This document shows, piece by piece, positions 1 through 8,404 of a DNA stretch of 64,000 bases. This DNA comes from Pseudomonas frederiksbergensis. Lineage in GTDB: Bacteria > Pseudomonadota > Gammaproteobacteria > Pseudomonadales > Pseudomonadaceae. A program made the translations under genes and the position numbers. Position 1 is the first letter of the stretch. Each line of letters opens with the position of its first letter. The notes below the pieces were generated by a model, which was not told the origin of the DNA, did not search any database, and saw only the letters and a program-made list of their open reading frames with translations. The stretch covers positions 31,495-95,494 of the forward strand of contig NZ_JQGJ02000021.1 of assembly GCF_000802155.2 (NCBI RefSeq), in the 5' to 3' direction.

Positions 1-516
1 AATCCAGTGAATACCGTCACTGCCGAGTCCATCGCCGTCCCCGGGTTTCAGGCCCAGCCCGATGGGAAGGTCGGCATCGCCACGTTGACTGGACAGCCCT
101 TCGATTTGGCGCTGCAGGTCTTGCAGCAAGCCCTGAGCTTGCTGCCGCTCGCCGGAGACCTGTTCACGGTCGTTGCGCAACTGGTTGCGCTCAGTCTCCA
201 GCGCACTTTGGATGCGCCGGTCAATTGAGCCTTCACGCTGACGCAACCGCTCGTTTTCAGACTTCTGCGTTTTGTTGTCCGCCATCGCACCCTGCAATTC
301 GGTACGCAGTTGCTTGACCTGACCTACCAGCGTCGCCACGGTGTCGCGAGGCGTATCGCCTTCGATACCCAATGCCTTTGCCTCTTGCGATGTCAGCCGG
401 GGAGTGCCGTCATTGACCGGTTGGGCGTTACCGCCGGAAAACAGCTTGATCCCGACGAACACCAGCAAGAGCGCCATGGGCACCATCAGCCACTTCAGCA
501 GACCGTTACCTTTCAT
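1..516 (-). CDS. ICE conjugation protein, TIGR03752/PFL_4705 family (TraB/VirB10-like), 3' end outside window
   Basis: Only the N-terminal 172 codons are in the window; the frame is open to the left edge. The start ATG (516-514) overlaps the end of the upstream gene by 11 nt. Residues 8-25 form one membrane anchor (LKWLMVPMALLLVFVGIKLF). A long charged coiled coil follows at roughly residues 60-145, rich in Q, E, R and L, and then PIGLGLKPGDG, which is characteristic of this family. In MPF_G conjugation systems this protein is the TraB/VirB10-like component thought to span inner membrane, periplasm and outer-membrane channel. It is the last mating-pair-formation gene visible of the minus-strand run. 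The family assignment is from remembered family sequence, not from a search. Confidence 0.85.
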   Translation of the reverse strand, partial: MKGNGLLKWLMVPMALLLVFVGIKLFSGGNAQPVNDGTPRLTSQEAKALGIEGDTPRDTVATLVGQVKQLRTELQGAMADNKTQKSENERLRQREGSIDRRIQSALETERNQLRNDREQVSGERQQAQGLLQDLQRQIEGLSSQRGDADLPIGLGLKPGDGDGLGSDGIHWI

Positions 517-1414
517 GACGAACTCCGTCCTTCGGGGCAGGCGTTGAGGGGGACGGCAGATTCAGCGCCGCATTGATCGGGCTCACTCTCGGCAGCAGAG
601 ATTCGGCCACGCCATGCCCCCGGGTCACCAGGTAAACCACCGAGGTGTCTTCCGATGTACCGGCAGGCCCCAGGCTTGAATGCTGAAACGTTGCGGTCGT
701 GAAATCACCCAGCAGTTCGCGCGGATCGAGGGCGAGCCAGCGGGTCGACCTGTTGACCAACCTGACGGCGGTCACCCGCAGATCATCCAGCCGCCAGGCG
801 GCGATGGCTCTGGCCTGAACGGGCAGGGTGGGCAGCAGCGCGTCTAGGGGCAGATGGCGGCGCAGGTTCACGCGCGTCACGCCAGGAACGGACTCGACCG
901 TGCGCAGCGGGGCGTACAGGTTCTGCGCGGCGTAGCGGGTCAGTACCACGGGCACGGGTGTTTCATGAGCGGCGCGAGGCGGGCTGGTCGTCTCGGCGCT
1001 GCCATCAGAAGCCTGGGATGTCTGCGCCTCGCCGTAGCGTTGAGCCGGGCCCTCAGCCTCAACAATACGCACCGGCTCCATCGCTGCCCGACCTGCTTGA
1101 GCGGGCTCGGCAACGATGTCCAGCAGGATCAGTGTCCCGTTGTCAGCATCCTGCAGTTGCAGGCGTGTTGGTTCGATGGGCTCACTGGCGCGCAGATAGA
1201 GTGCACCACCGGCACTTTGTACCCGCAGGCGGCCGGCGAGCGTGGTAGGCACCCCCACGCGGACGTTGCGGTCGATGAACACGATCCGCTCCTGATCCAC
1301 GACCAGGGAAACCGCCAGGGGCAGGCGCTCCCAGCGCAGGATCTCCACGGCGTGGACTGTCGGCGACAGCACAACGGTGAGCAGCAGGCTGAAGGCACAG
1401 AGCAGGTGTTTCAT
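506..1414 (-). CDS. ICE conjugation protein, TIGR03749/PFL_4704 family (TraK/VirB9-like)
   Basis: 302 aa with a clear Sec signal peptide (MKHLLCAFSLLLTVVLSPTVHA), so it is exported to the periplasm. The mature protein opens with VEILRWERLPLAVSL and has beta-rich spacing and low-complexity linkers, as seen in the TIGR03749 family of integrating conjugative elements. By position between the VirB8-like and VirB10-like genes it should be the TraK/VirB9-like periplasmic or outer-membrane component of the transfer channel. It overlaps the upstream gene by 4 nt (ATGA) and the downstream gene by 11 nt, so translation is probably coupled. No catalytic motif is expected or seen. Confidence 0.88.
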   Translation of the reverse strand: MKHLLCAFSLLLTVVLSPTVHAVEILRWERLPLAVSLVVDQERIVFIDRNVRVGVPTTLAGRLRVQSAGGALYLRASEPIEPTRLQLQDADNGTLILLDIVAEPAQAGRAAMEPVRIVEAEGPAQRYGEAQTSQASDGSAETTSPPRAAHETPVPVVLTRYAAQNLYAPLRTVESVPGVTRVNLRRHLPLDALLPTLPVQARAIAAWRLDDLRVTAVRLVNRSTRWLALDPRELLGDFTTATFQHSSLGPAGTSEDTSVVYLVTRGHGVAESLLPRVSPINAALNLPSPSTPAPKDGVRHER

Positions 1415-2103
1415 GGCGTCTCTCCCATAGCGCCACCCAGCCCGCCCGGCGTTGTGCTGGCAGGTGTGACGGGGGCGGGGGTGATGATGCGTTGCGGCGC
1501 GCCGCTGTAGCAGTCCAGGGCCAGGCCGAAAGGGTTGCGCTCGGGGTCGACGTCCACCCGTACGACCTTGAGCGGGTAACGAACCAGCGCTCGTTTGACC
1601 TGCTCGGCGCCGTAGTACTCATCCGCCGTCACATCAAGCGTGACGATCCAATCGCGGTCGGAGACGACTTTCACTCGCTGGGCCGGGTTCTCGCCGTAGC
1701 CACGCCCCGGAATTTCATAAATGCCTCTTACCCGCTGGCGTAACTCACCTGCCGTACGACGGTATTCATAGTCATTGCGCAGAAAGGTTTGGCAGGCAGG
1801 GGTGAAGTAGGGCGCAAGTACATGAATGTTGCGCGCATAGTCTTCGTCACCGTTGGTGGGCCAACGCTGGAGTTGCTGCCAGATGTAGAACGAGAAGGCG
1901 TAGACGCTTTCGGGTGGCACTTCCCACCATTTCCGGGTACTGCCGGAGCGCAGGTCGGGCGGGACGTGCACGGTCAGGTCACGCGGTGCGCTCCACCAGC
2001 CGCCGCCCATCACCAAGGCGATAACAAGTAGTGCACCAAGCCCCAGCCGCAAGGTCTTGATGTGCGACTGGAGGTGAGTGATTTCGTTCTTGAACCGGCT
2101 CAC
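1411..2103 (-). CDS. ICE conjugation protein, TIGR03746/PFL_4703 family (TraE/VirB8-like)
   Basis: 230 aa. The open frame extends further upstream, but that extension lies in the shadow of the preceding gene. The start chosen is GTG at 2103, because it gives the family N-terminus (SRFKNEITHLQSHIKTLRLG) and makes a 4-nt GTGA overlap with the upstream stop. One transmembrane helix (about residues 19-38, LGLGALLVIALVMGGGWW) is followed by a periplasmic domain with the family stretch DLRSGSTRKWWEVPPE and many aromatic residues. This is the TraE/VirB8-like inner-membrane scaffold of the MPF_G system. A proline- and glycine-rich tail ends the protein. Confidence 0.87.
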   Translation of the reverse strand: MSRFKNEITHLQSHIKTLRLGLGALLVIALVMGGGWWSAPRDLTVHVPPDLRSGSTRKWWEVPPESVYAFSFYIWQQLQRWPTNGDEDYARNIHVLAPYFTPACQTFLRNDYEYRRTAGELRQRVRGIYEIPGRGYGENPAQRVKVVSDRDWIVTLDVTADEYYGAEQVKRALVRYPLKVVRVDVDPERNPFGLALDCYSGAPQRIITPAPVTPASTTPGGLGGAMGETP

Positions 2104-2501
2104 GCTGCCTTGCTCCTGCGCGTGCTCCAGTAACCCGATCGGATCACTAACGCGTGCGCGCCCACAAAAGACGCTAAGGCTGGATGACGCTGTGCAATAC
2201 GCCACTGCAGTTGGCGATACAGCCAGGTATCGGGTCTGCCACGTTTCTGGCGACGCAGCATGCCTCCACCTGCCAACACCCCGGCAGCGATGCCCAGCAT
2301 GATGGCCGTGGGCACGATGGCGATCGTCGAAAATACAAAGGCCAGCGGCACGCCAACCACCAGGCTGCCTGCTGCCGATAGCCCGGCGCAGATCCACAGC
2401 TCATCCGCGGTAAGGCCGCGGACGACCACGGGGTGACGGTTGAGACGGTGTGGAAGAAACACCACCGTCCCGTCAGGCCGAATGTCCTGATGCGTGCTCA
2501 T
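2100..2501 (-). CDS. ICE conjugation protein, TIGR03750 family (TraL/VirB3-like)
   Basis: 133 aa starting at ATG 2501 (MSTHQDIRPDGTVVFLPHRLNRHP), with an AGGAG sequence upstream; the longer open frame upstream is not used. The N-terminus is cytosolic. Two closely spaced hydrophobic segments follow (around residues 36-80), then a basic region (RRQKRGRPDTWLYRQLQWR). This is the layout of the small TraL/VirB3-like inner-membrane proteins annotated as TIGR03750 in these ICEs. The 4-nt overlap with the next gene suggests translational coupling. Confidence 0.85.
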   Translation of the reverse strand: MSTHQDIRPDGTVVFLPHRLNRHPVVVRGLTADELWICAGLSAAGSLVVGVPLAFVFSTIAIVPTAIMLGIAAGVLAGGGMLRRQKRGRPDTWLYRQLQWRIAQRHPALASFVGAHALVIRSGYWSTRRSKAA

Positions 2502-2511
2502 GGCATGACTC

Positions 2512-2874
2512 CTAGAGCACGCCGGTGGCTTCAGTGAGCAGCCAGACACCAACGACCAGCAGGACGGCGCCCACGGCCACCGTCAGGCCGAATTGCCCCC
2601 AGGTTTTGCGGCCCGTGTGGATTTCCGCATAGGTACCGTAGGCGTGGTAGCAGACACCGACAAACATCGAGGCGACCACCAGCAAGGCAACAAGCATCAC
2701 GATGTCGTAACCGTAATTGCGCAGCGTCTCCATGATGCCCGAGCCGGTGCCCCTCGACGGTTCTTCCAGGGTTGGGAGGTCGGCCCGGGCAAACGTCGGC
2801 AGCATGGCGAGTGTGGATGCCGAAGCCAGGACGGCCATACGTGCCGAATGCAAGCGATACGAGAGCAGGTTCAT
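2512..2874 (-). CDS. ICE membrane protein, TIGR03745/PFL_4702 family (pilin-like)
   Basis: 120 aa. A signal peptide (…LAMLPTFARA, cleavage before DLPTLEEP) is followed by two transmembrane helices (IVMLVALLVVASMFVGVC and LTVAVGAVLLVVGVWLL) separated by a short polar loop with HTGRKTWGQ. That is the size and topology of VirB2/TraA-type conjugative pilins, and this family is placed at the pilin position of the MPF_G cluster. Starts at ATG 2874, 16 nt after the preceding stop, with AAAGG upstream. The pilin role is inferred from topology and gene order. Confidence 0.85.
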   Translation of the reverse strand: MNLLSYRLHSARMAVLASASTLAMLPTFARADLPTLEEPSRGTGSGIMETLRNYGYDIVMLVALLVVASMFVGVCYHAYGTYAEIHTGRKTWGQFGLTVAVGAVLLVVGVWLLTEATGVL

Positions 2875-2890
2875 GATGTGAGCCTTTGCG

Positions 2891-3124
2891 TTAGGAGAGC
2901 AGGAAAAAAGTCAGCACCACGTACATCGCGATAAACCTCACCGCAACGCCGACGAACTGACGCTGGGAAATCCGCTGTTCCGACACGCCGACATAGGCTG
3001 TGCGCAGGGCCCATACGCCCCACAGCAGCAGGGTTGCGAACACGGCGCCGAGCAGTACGCCGGCGACAGCAGAGGGGGTGAAGCCTCCATTGGCCTGAAA
3101 GGCGGCAAGCTGGTTGGCGTTCAT
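2891..3124 (-). CDS. ICE membrane protein, TIGR03758/PFL_4701 family
   Basis: 77 aa with two transmembrane helices (VAGVLLGAVFATLLLWGVWAL and VGVAVRFIAMYVVLTFFLL). The start MNANQLAAFQANGGFTPSAVAG is typical for this short ICE family. The ATG overlaps the previous stop by 4 nt (ATGA), and a strong AGGAGG lies upstream inside the previous gene. It sits beside the pilin-like gene and is probably a small inner-membrane component of the pilus or transfer apparatus. The precise function is unknown. Confidence 0.85.
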   Translation of the reverse strand: MNANQLAAFQANGGFTPSAVAGVLLGAVFATLLLWGVWALRTAYVGVSEQRISQRQFVGVAVRFIAMYVVLTFFLLS

Positions 3125-3477
3125 CGGTCATCCTCCTGTTCGGCGTCCTGGCGGTAATCGCCAAGCAGTGCAGAGGGATCGCGTGGCTGTGCACGCTGAG
3201 GCGTCAGGTAGTCGTTGATGCCCGACCGCATGCGCTGCAGGTCGGCATCCAGACGCCGATAATCGAAGTGATAGCGGGAGCGTGACTCGGGAGCGGTGCT
3301 GGCGGATTGTTTGGCCAGACGGTCAAGCAGGTCGAGTTGGCGGGCGACGGCCGCCAGGTGTTCACGCTCATACCCATCGTCAGTTGCAGCGGCGAGCTGT
3401 GTGATGAAGATACTGGTGAGCAGCAACGCTACGACAGGACGTCGCCATGCGTAAGCCGAATTGTGAAACCTTGCCAT
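3121..3477 (-). CDS. ICE protein, RAQPRD family (TIGR01690)
   Basis: 118 aa from ATG 3477 (MARFHNSAYAWRRP). A hydrophobic export signal is present (VVALLLTSIFITQLAAA). The mature part is a charged helical domain that contains the family's diagnostic motif RAQPRD itself (…TPQRAQPRDPSALLG). RAQPRD proteins are small periplasmic proteins found only in ICE conjugation clusters of this type; their role in pilus assembly is not established. It is the first gene of the minus-strand run downstream of the inserted XRE/HipA module, so its promoter should lie in 3478-3852. Confidence 0.9.
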   Translation of the reverse strand: MARFHNSAYAWRRPVVALLLTSIFITQLAAATDDGYEREHLAAVARQLDLLDRLAKQSASTAPESRSRYHFDYRRLDADLQRMRSGINDYLTPQRAQPRDPSALLGDYRQDAEQEDDR

Positions 3478-3718
3478 TGCGCCATTTCCGATGGGCTCGA
3501 ATGGCTCGATGCTGCGGGGATGGCTGGTGGAAAGCCGCAAACAATGGGGAGTTACTCCTCACCACTTTCCTTACACATTTTTTTGGTGGTGTTGCGTTGT
3601 GCATTCTGAAGAGAGTGGCAGGGGCGACTGTTTCATCGCAGAACAGCTATCTCTTCATCTGTGTCTCTGCGTATCGAAATCGTGGACGCTAAGGGCTGAT
3701 ATATTGTCAGATTTCACT

Positions 3719-3742
3719 TTAGCATTCTGATTGGAGTGCTAA
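3719..3742. repeat. Imperfect inverted repeat in the divergent intergenic region
   Basis: TTAGCATTC (3719-3727) and GAGTGCTAA (3734-3742) pair in 8 of 9 positions around a 6-nt centre. The site lies in the 375-bp gap between the minus-strand RAQPRD gene and the plus-strand XRE gene. A TTGACA hexamer (3773-3778) lies between it and the XRE start. It could be an operator or part of the promoter for either direction; nothing else supports a function. Confidence 0.35.
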
Positions 3743-3805
3743 TCGCTTACTAGCGCTCCCATGGGATGTTTATTGACAACAGTAACGAGGCGTGAGGTAA
3801 TTGTT

Positions 3806-3844
3806 CTCATAGGAACTGATAATAGCCTTAAGCGTTCCTATGAG
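3806..3844. promoter_or_regulatory. 11-bp perfect inverted repeat overlapping the XRE gene's ribosome binding site (candidate autoregulatory operator)
   Basis: CTCATAGGAAC (3806-3816) and GTTCCTATGAG (3834-3844) are perfect inverted copies separated by 17 nt. The right arm runs into the GAGG ribosome binding site (3842-3845) of the XRE gene at 3853. HipB/XRE antitoxins generally repress their own operon by binding palindromes at the promoter, so this is the obvious operator candidate. The pairing is seen directly; binding is inferred. Confidence 0.6.
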
Positions 3845-3852
3845 GATGATAA

Positions 3853-4176
3853 ATGAGTACACCACTGCCGTTACCCGTCGAGCGGGCGCTCCGCAAGCTC
3901 GGCAGCGACATTGAGCTTGCACGCAGGCGTCGACGGATTTCACAGGCCTCGCTTGCAGAGCGAATGGGGGCTTCTGTATCCACTGTTCGGCGCATGGAGA
4001 AAGGGGATATGCGGGTGCCTATTCATTTCTTCGCCCGCGCCTTGCACGTGTTCGGTGAGGTACAGGCGCTGGCCAACCTGCTGGATACGGCGCACGACGA
4101 CATCGGGCTGACGCTGATGGATGAACAATTGCCTAAACGTGTACGCAGTAAACCGCCGGCATCGGGGGCATTATGA
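3853..4176 (+). CDS. XRE-family transcriptional regulator (HipB-like)
   Basis: 107 aa with one XRE/cro-C1 helix-turn-helix at about residues 29-55 (ISQASLAERMGASVSTVRRMEKGD). The C-terminal tail is short and basic. It overlaps the downstream HipA-like kinase by 4 nt (ATGA), the usual antitoxin-toxin arrangement. It probably represses the pair and neutralises or titrates the kinase. The start at 3853 follows GAGGATGATAA. The gene is on the plus strand while every conjugation gene around it is on the minus strand, which marks the pair as an insertion of separate origin. Confidence 0.85.
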   Translation: MSTPLPLPVERALRKLGSDIELARRRRRISQASLAERMGASVSTVRRMEKGDMRVPIHFFARALHVFGEVQALANLLDTAHDDIGLTLMDEQLPKRVRSKPPASGAL

Positions 4177-5462
4177 AATCGGTTACTTCAGTTCGCCAGC
4201 AAGTCCAGGTCTGTCTTGGTAAGGCGGGAATAGCTGTTGGCACTCTTATTTACGTCAAGCAGGGACGCCGTGAGAACACCACCTTTGCCTATGAGCAGGG
4301 ATGGTTGGGGAATCAGGAGGGGTTCAATGTTTCTGCCGATCTCAGCCTGATCTCGGGTTATCAGCCACGTAGATCTCCCTCAGCTCACGATTCGGTCTTT
4401 CATTTCGCCATTGCCGATACGACACCGGACGCTTGGGGACGCCGGGTCATCGCACGTGACCATGCCAAGCGTCGTAAGGGTAATCCATCGCTCGCGTCGC
4501 TGACAGAGATGGACTACCTGCTGGCGGTTGACGATTTCAGCCGGATCGGCGCGCTGAGACTGCGTGATCAGAACGGACATTATTGCCGGACGATTGAAGA
4601 TGGACGGCGCGCTACACCGCCACTGCTGGAATTGCAGCGCATCTACCAGGCCAGCCGGGCAGTTGAGAAAGGTCAGGAAAGCACTGAAGATTTGCGTTAC
4701 CTTCAGGGCAAAGGCACATCGCTCGGCGGGATGCGCCCCAAGAGCACGGTGGTCGATGAGGATGGCGCACTCGCCATTGGAAAATTCCCAAGCGTGAGCG
4801 ACACCCGTAGCGTGACGCGCGGCGAAGTGCTGGCCTTATGCTTGGCAAAACAAGCAGGTATCAATGCCGCGCCGGCCCGTATCATAGAGCTGGATGGCGT
4901 ACCGGTCGCTATCATCCGCCGTTTCGATCGCGATGGTGCTGATGGGCGTATTCCATACCAGTCCGCCGCGTCTTTGCTGCAGGCGTCGCGCGAAGAGGAT
5001 CGAAGCTATACTGAAATTGCCGATGCTATCCGTTCCGTGGGGCATGCACCGACCGTAGATGTGCAGCAGCTATGGCGGCGACTGGTTTTTAACCTACTGA
5101 TCACCAATGTGGATGACCACCTGCAGAACCATGGCTTTCTTCATGTGGAAAAGGGGCTCTGGCGGCTGGCACCGGCATTCGACGTCAATCCCTTCCCGGA
5201 CAAAGAGCGAGAATCGAAAACCTGGCTGTCGGAGGAGGATGGACCGATCACCAATCTTGAGATGCTGCTGGCGCGGAGCACTTATTTTTCGTTGAGTCGG
5301 GAGGATGCGTTGGCCGTGCTGGCAGAAGTGTATGACGCCGTGCTGGACTGGCGGCAGATGGCGCTCAGTGCAGTGGTGGGGTTGCAAGCGAGCGAGTTGG
5401 ACGATTTTGCGCCAGCGTTTGAGCACGAGCAAATGGAGGCGGCGCAGGCATTACTGGCCTGA
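4173..5462 (+). CDS. HipA-family serine/threonine kinase (toxin-like)
   Basis: 429 aa, near the usual HipA length. The N-terminal couple domain precedes a kinase core. Recognisable parts are the flexible P-loop-like GTSLGGMRPKS, the ATP lysine in LAIGKFP, IIRRFDRDG, the catalytic loop NVDDHLQN (D314 and N319, matching D309 and N314 of E. coli HipA) and the metal-binding FDVNP (D337). All expected catalytic residues are present, so it is probably active. E. coli HipA phosphorylates glutamyl-tRNA synthetase; other family members hit other aminoacyl-tRNA synthetases, so the substrate here is unknown. The stop is only 15 nt from the opposing end of the PFL_4697 gene, so the pair is tightly wedged into the conjugation operon. 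A regulatory rather than toxin role is possible. Confidence 0.85.
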   Translation: MKSVTSVRQQVQVCLGKAGIAVGTLIYVKQGRRENTTFAYEQGWLGNQEGFNVSADLSLISGYQPRRSPSAHDSVFHFAIADTTPDAWGRRVIARDHAKRRKGNPSLASLTEMDYLLAVDDFSRIGALRLRDQNGHYCRTIEDGRRATPPLLELQRIYQASRAVEKGQESTEDLRYLQGKGTSLGGMRPKSTVVDEDGALAIGKFPSVSDTRSVTRGEVLALCLAKQAGINAAPARIIELDGVPVAIIRRFDRDGADGRIPYQSAASLLQASREEDRSYTEIADAIRSVGHAPTVDVQQLWRRLVFNLLITNVDDHLQNHGFLHVEKGLWRLAPAFDVNPFPDKERESKTWLSEEDGPITNLEMLLARSTYFSLSREDALAVLAEVYDAVLDWRQMALSAVVGLQASELDDFAPAFEHEQMEAAQALLA

Positions 5463-5477
5463 AATACCGGTCAGCAC

Positions 5478-6227
5478 TTATAGGTATTTTTTGAAGCTGC
5501 CTGCTGCGAGGTCTGTTGCGGCACCTAACAGAATTGCGCAGGGAACCAAGATAAGAAGCGGGTGTGCGCTGACGGGCAGGGTCAGGTAAAGGACCCAAGG
5601 CATGACGGCGAGAGGCATCAGACTGGCCTTTGCCCGGTGGTAGACAAAGCCTGACTCACGGCCCGCACCAAAGCGCCTGATGTCCCGCCGCACCAGGCCA
5701 TCGACCAGTCCGACGAAAGCTGCCATCAGGAACAGTGGGATGGTCAGTACCAGCACCAGCAGCCGGACGAGGAACACCAGTAGCGTGTACGCACTGGCGA
5801 TCAGGTCGTTCTCCAGATACACATAAACCTGACTCAGATAAAAACGGAAATCCCGACCCGTTCCCTGGCTGGGTGAACTGGCTTTGGCCGATGCGTCGCG
5901 CATCCAGTCGATGAGTCCGCTTTTGACGAACACCCATTGGTAAGCCGTTTCTACCAACCAGGACGCCGTTTGTCCCGGTTCCTGCACCACGGCGCTGCGT
6001 GTGAAGTGTTGTGAGAGTTGCGTCAGTTCGTAGTCCAGCATGCCTTGCGCGTGCCGCCAGCCTTGATCTCCCCAGAACAGGTGCATACCCACACATTCGA
6101 TCACGATGGACAGAAACAAAGACCCCAAAAGCACGGCCACAAACCGGAATGGCAGCGTGATGATGCCGGTGATCAAACCCTGCTGTTGGGTCTGCTGGCG
6201 CTGCGCTGTGTTGGCCGGGTCACTCAC
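5478..6227 (-). CDS. ICE membrane protein, TIGR03747/PFL_4697 family
   Basis: 249 aa. The open frame is longer, but the start chosen is GTG at 6227 (SDPANTAQRQQTQQQG), which overlaps the end of traD by 8 nt. The protein has a long N-terminal hydrophobic segment (FRFVAVLLGSLFLSIVIECVG), a polar periplasmic domain, and three more hydrophobic segments in the second half (AYTLLVFLVRLLVLVLTIPLF, LMPLAVMPWVLYLTL, ILVPCAILLGAATDL). This family always follows TraD in PFGI-1-type clusters and is thought to be a partner of the coupling protein at the inner membrane; the function is untested. Confidence 0.85.
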   Translation of the reverse strand: MSDPANTAQRQQTQQQGLITGIITLPFRFVAVLLGSLFLSIVIECVGMHLFWGDQGWRHAQGMLDYELTQLSQHFTRSAVVQEPGQTASWLVETAYQWVFVKSGLIDWMRDASAKASSPSQGTGRDFRFYLSQVYVYLENDLIASAYTLLVFLVRLLVLVLTIPLFLMAAFVGLVDGLVRRDIRRFGAGRESGFVYHRAKASLMPLAVMPWVLYLTLPVSAHPLLILVPCAILLGAATDLAAGSFKKYL

Positions 6228-8394
6228 GGTTGCGCCTCTCAGCAGTCGTTTCGGCGGTCGCCATATGCCGGAACCCGTCAAGTAGGTCATCAGGCAGGGG
6301 GGCATCCTGCAGGCCCGGTAGTGCTTTGCTGTCCCACCAGTCACCCGCCTCGACGTAGTGTTGGCGCATGTACCCAGCAAGCTGCTGCAGGTCCCTAGGC
6401 ATCACTTCGTCAGGGTCGGGTGCCGGCAGCGGCATGCGGATCTTCCAGAGGTTGCCGCCCTCAATCAGTGCAAAGCACTGCCCCTTGGGCAGGCCGACAA
6501 CATGGGCGGGTTCGATCAGGGGCACACTCGTCGTCGTGATGCGGTCCTGGGTGTTGCTGGTAAAATCGGTCTTGCCATGAATGTCGGAGCTGTCGGTGGC
6601 GCCGCTCATCAGTGAAGTGGTGTACACCTCAACCTTGGGCAATTGCTTCGTGAGTAACTCGGCGGTCGCAGTTTCCCGCACCCTCAACATAAACAGATTG
6701 TTGAAGTTACCGACCACCTGACCGGCTTTGGCGCGGTTGCCGATACGCGCTTCAATGTCACTGAGCGTTTGCGTGTAGGCGGTGACCTGGAGACCGGCAC
6801 CGCCGCCTTTGTTGACCATGGGGATGAACTCATCACCCATCAGTTCGTTGAACTCGTCGGCGTGCACGTTGATCGGTACTTTGACCCCAGACGCCGTGCC
6901 GGGTAGACCATCGTCAATACCGAACTTGTAGATGTGTCCAGCGACCGACACCAAGTCGCTGAACATGCTGTTGCCCACGGCGGCTGAAACCTCGGCATCC
7001 GAGAGCGCATCGAGGCCCACATACACCACGGCCTTCTTCCGGATAATCTGCATCCAGTCGAAAATGGGCCGCGGGTCGGCCAGATCGGCATAGTTCGGGG
7101 CCAGCAACTGAGAGATCTTGCCGGTCGTGAGTTTTTCCAGCAGGGGCAGCAACGAGGCGACAATTTTGTCAAAGTAGGTGCGGTCGTAACGCACCGCAGA
7201 CCTCAGCCCATCCAGTACCGGATCGTAGACCCTGACCTGTGACAGGTATTGTTCGAGCGCAATGACGCGCTTCTCGCGGCCGATCATGTTGCGTGGAATG
7301 TTCTTGTCGTTGAGCCTGGCCTCGATCTGCACGATGACTTCCCAGGCCTTCGGCTCGTTGCTCGCGAAGTAGTGCTGGGCGTATTCGATAAACAAGGCAT
7401 CGATGTTCACCACGTGCCGCTGGATCAGCAGGTAGTCGGGCCGCTGCCCCAGCTCGACGAGTGCACGGGCGATGATGTTGACGAAGCGCCAGGCGAACTC
7501 GCGAAACGCTGCGGAATTACCCTCGCCGGAGAGTTGGCCGGCAATGCGCGTGGCCACCTCGCTGATGCGACCAAACCGTCCCACGGCGTTGTAACGGGCG
7601 GAAATATCTGGCCAGCCGAGGTGGAAAACATAGAACTCGCCCTCGCGCCCGGCGCGTTTGGCCTCGACATACATGCGCTTGAGCAGGTCCGCATCGCCTT
7701 TGGGGTCGAAGACGATGACCACTTCATGCTCGCCGGCTGCGTTACGCCGCCGGATGTCCTGGGTGATGAACAGCTCGGCGAGTCTTGTTTTGCCCACCCG
7801 CGTGGTGCCCAGGACGAGTGAATGCCCAACCCGTTCCCCCAGCGGCAGCGTGATGTCCACCTCATGCGGTTCAATGCCATGCAGGCGCGGCATGCCACCG
7901 ACTGGAGGTAGCGGCCGCGCCGGATTAAATGGGCTGTCCCAGGTCGTCAGTCGGGCAAGTTTTGAGAGTGGAAAGCGTGCGAATTCCAGCCGCTCTTCCA
8001 AACGGCGGGCGATGCGGTAGGCGGCCGTGGGTTCCACATAACGACGAAACTCGGGGCGGTACGTTTGCATCAGCCGATGCGTGTGCCGCTGATCCCAGCG
8101 AAACCCTCGGCCGATGAACAGGCGCTGCTGACTGACCGGCACAGCACGGCTGGTCATCACGTACTTCGGCAGGCGGCGGATATTGCGGCGGTAGCGCAGG
8201 ATGGCCCAGGCTTCCCGCAGGCGGATCGAGCCAAAGGCGAAGAATGCCAGGGCCGAGCCCAGGCCGAGCAGCGGATTGAGCGCGAGCGACCATGGCGCCA
8301 CCAGGCACAGAAGCGTGGCAGCGGCGCAGACGACCACGGTGTACAGCTCCACCGCTGGCCGTAGTAGGACTTCCACCGCATGAGGCTGGGCCAT
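6220..8394 (-). CDS. traD: Conjugative coupling ATPase TraD (TIGR03743, SXT/TOL subfamily)
   Basis: 724 aa from ATG 8394; a TTG at 8415 would add 7 residues and overlap the upstream stop. Two N-terminal transmembrane helices lie within about residues 16-60. The VirD4/TraD ATPase domain has Walker A GTTRVGKTR (about residues 196-204), VIVFDPKGD, and Walker B-like INVHADEFNEL. It should form the hexameric coupling protein that docks the relaxase-DNA complex on the type IV secretion channel and drives DNA transfer. The C-terminal tail is acidic and basic mixed. It sits centrally in the minus-strand operon between the PFL_4695 and PFL_4697 genes. All key residues appear intact. Confidence 0.93.
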   Translation of the reverse strand: MAQPHAVEVLLRPAVELYTVVVCAAATLLCLVAPWSLALNPLLGLGSALAFFAFGSIRLREAWAILRYRRNIRRLPKYVMTSRAVPVSQQRLFIGRGFRWDQRHTHRLMQTYRPEFRRYVEPTAAYRIARRLEERLEFARFPLSKLARLTTWDSPFNPARPLPPVGGMPRLHGIEPHEVDITLPLGERVGHSLVLGTTRVGKTRLAELFITQDIRRRNAAGEHEVVIVFDPKGDADLLKRMYVEAKRAGREGEFYVFHLGWPDISARYNAVGRFGRISEVATRIAGQLSGEGNSAAFREFAWRFVNIIARALVELGQRPDYLLIQRHVVNIDALFIEYAQHYFASNEPKAWEVIVQIEARLNDKNIPRNMIGREKRVIALEQYLSQVRVYDPVLDGLRSAVRYDRTYFDKIVASLLPLLEKLTTGKISQLLAPNYADLADPRPIFDWMQIIRKKAVVYVGLDALSDAEVSAAVGNSMFSDLVSVAGHIYKFGIDDGLPGTASGVKVPINVHADEFNELMGDEFIPMVNKGGGAGLQVTAYTQTLSDIEARIGNRAKAGQVVGNFNNLFMLRVRETATAELLTKQLPKVEVYTTSLMSGATDSSDIHGKTDFTSNTQDRITTTSVPLIEPAHVVGLPKGQCFALIEGGNLWKIRMPLPAPDPDEVMPRDLQQLAGYMRQHYVEAGDWWDSKALPGLQDAPLPDDLLDGFRHMATAETTAERRNRE

Positions 8395-8404
8395 GGCGAG
8401 CGGC

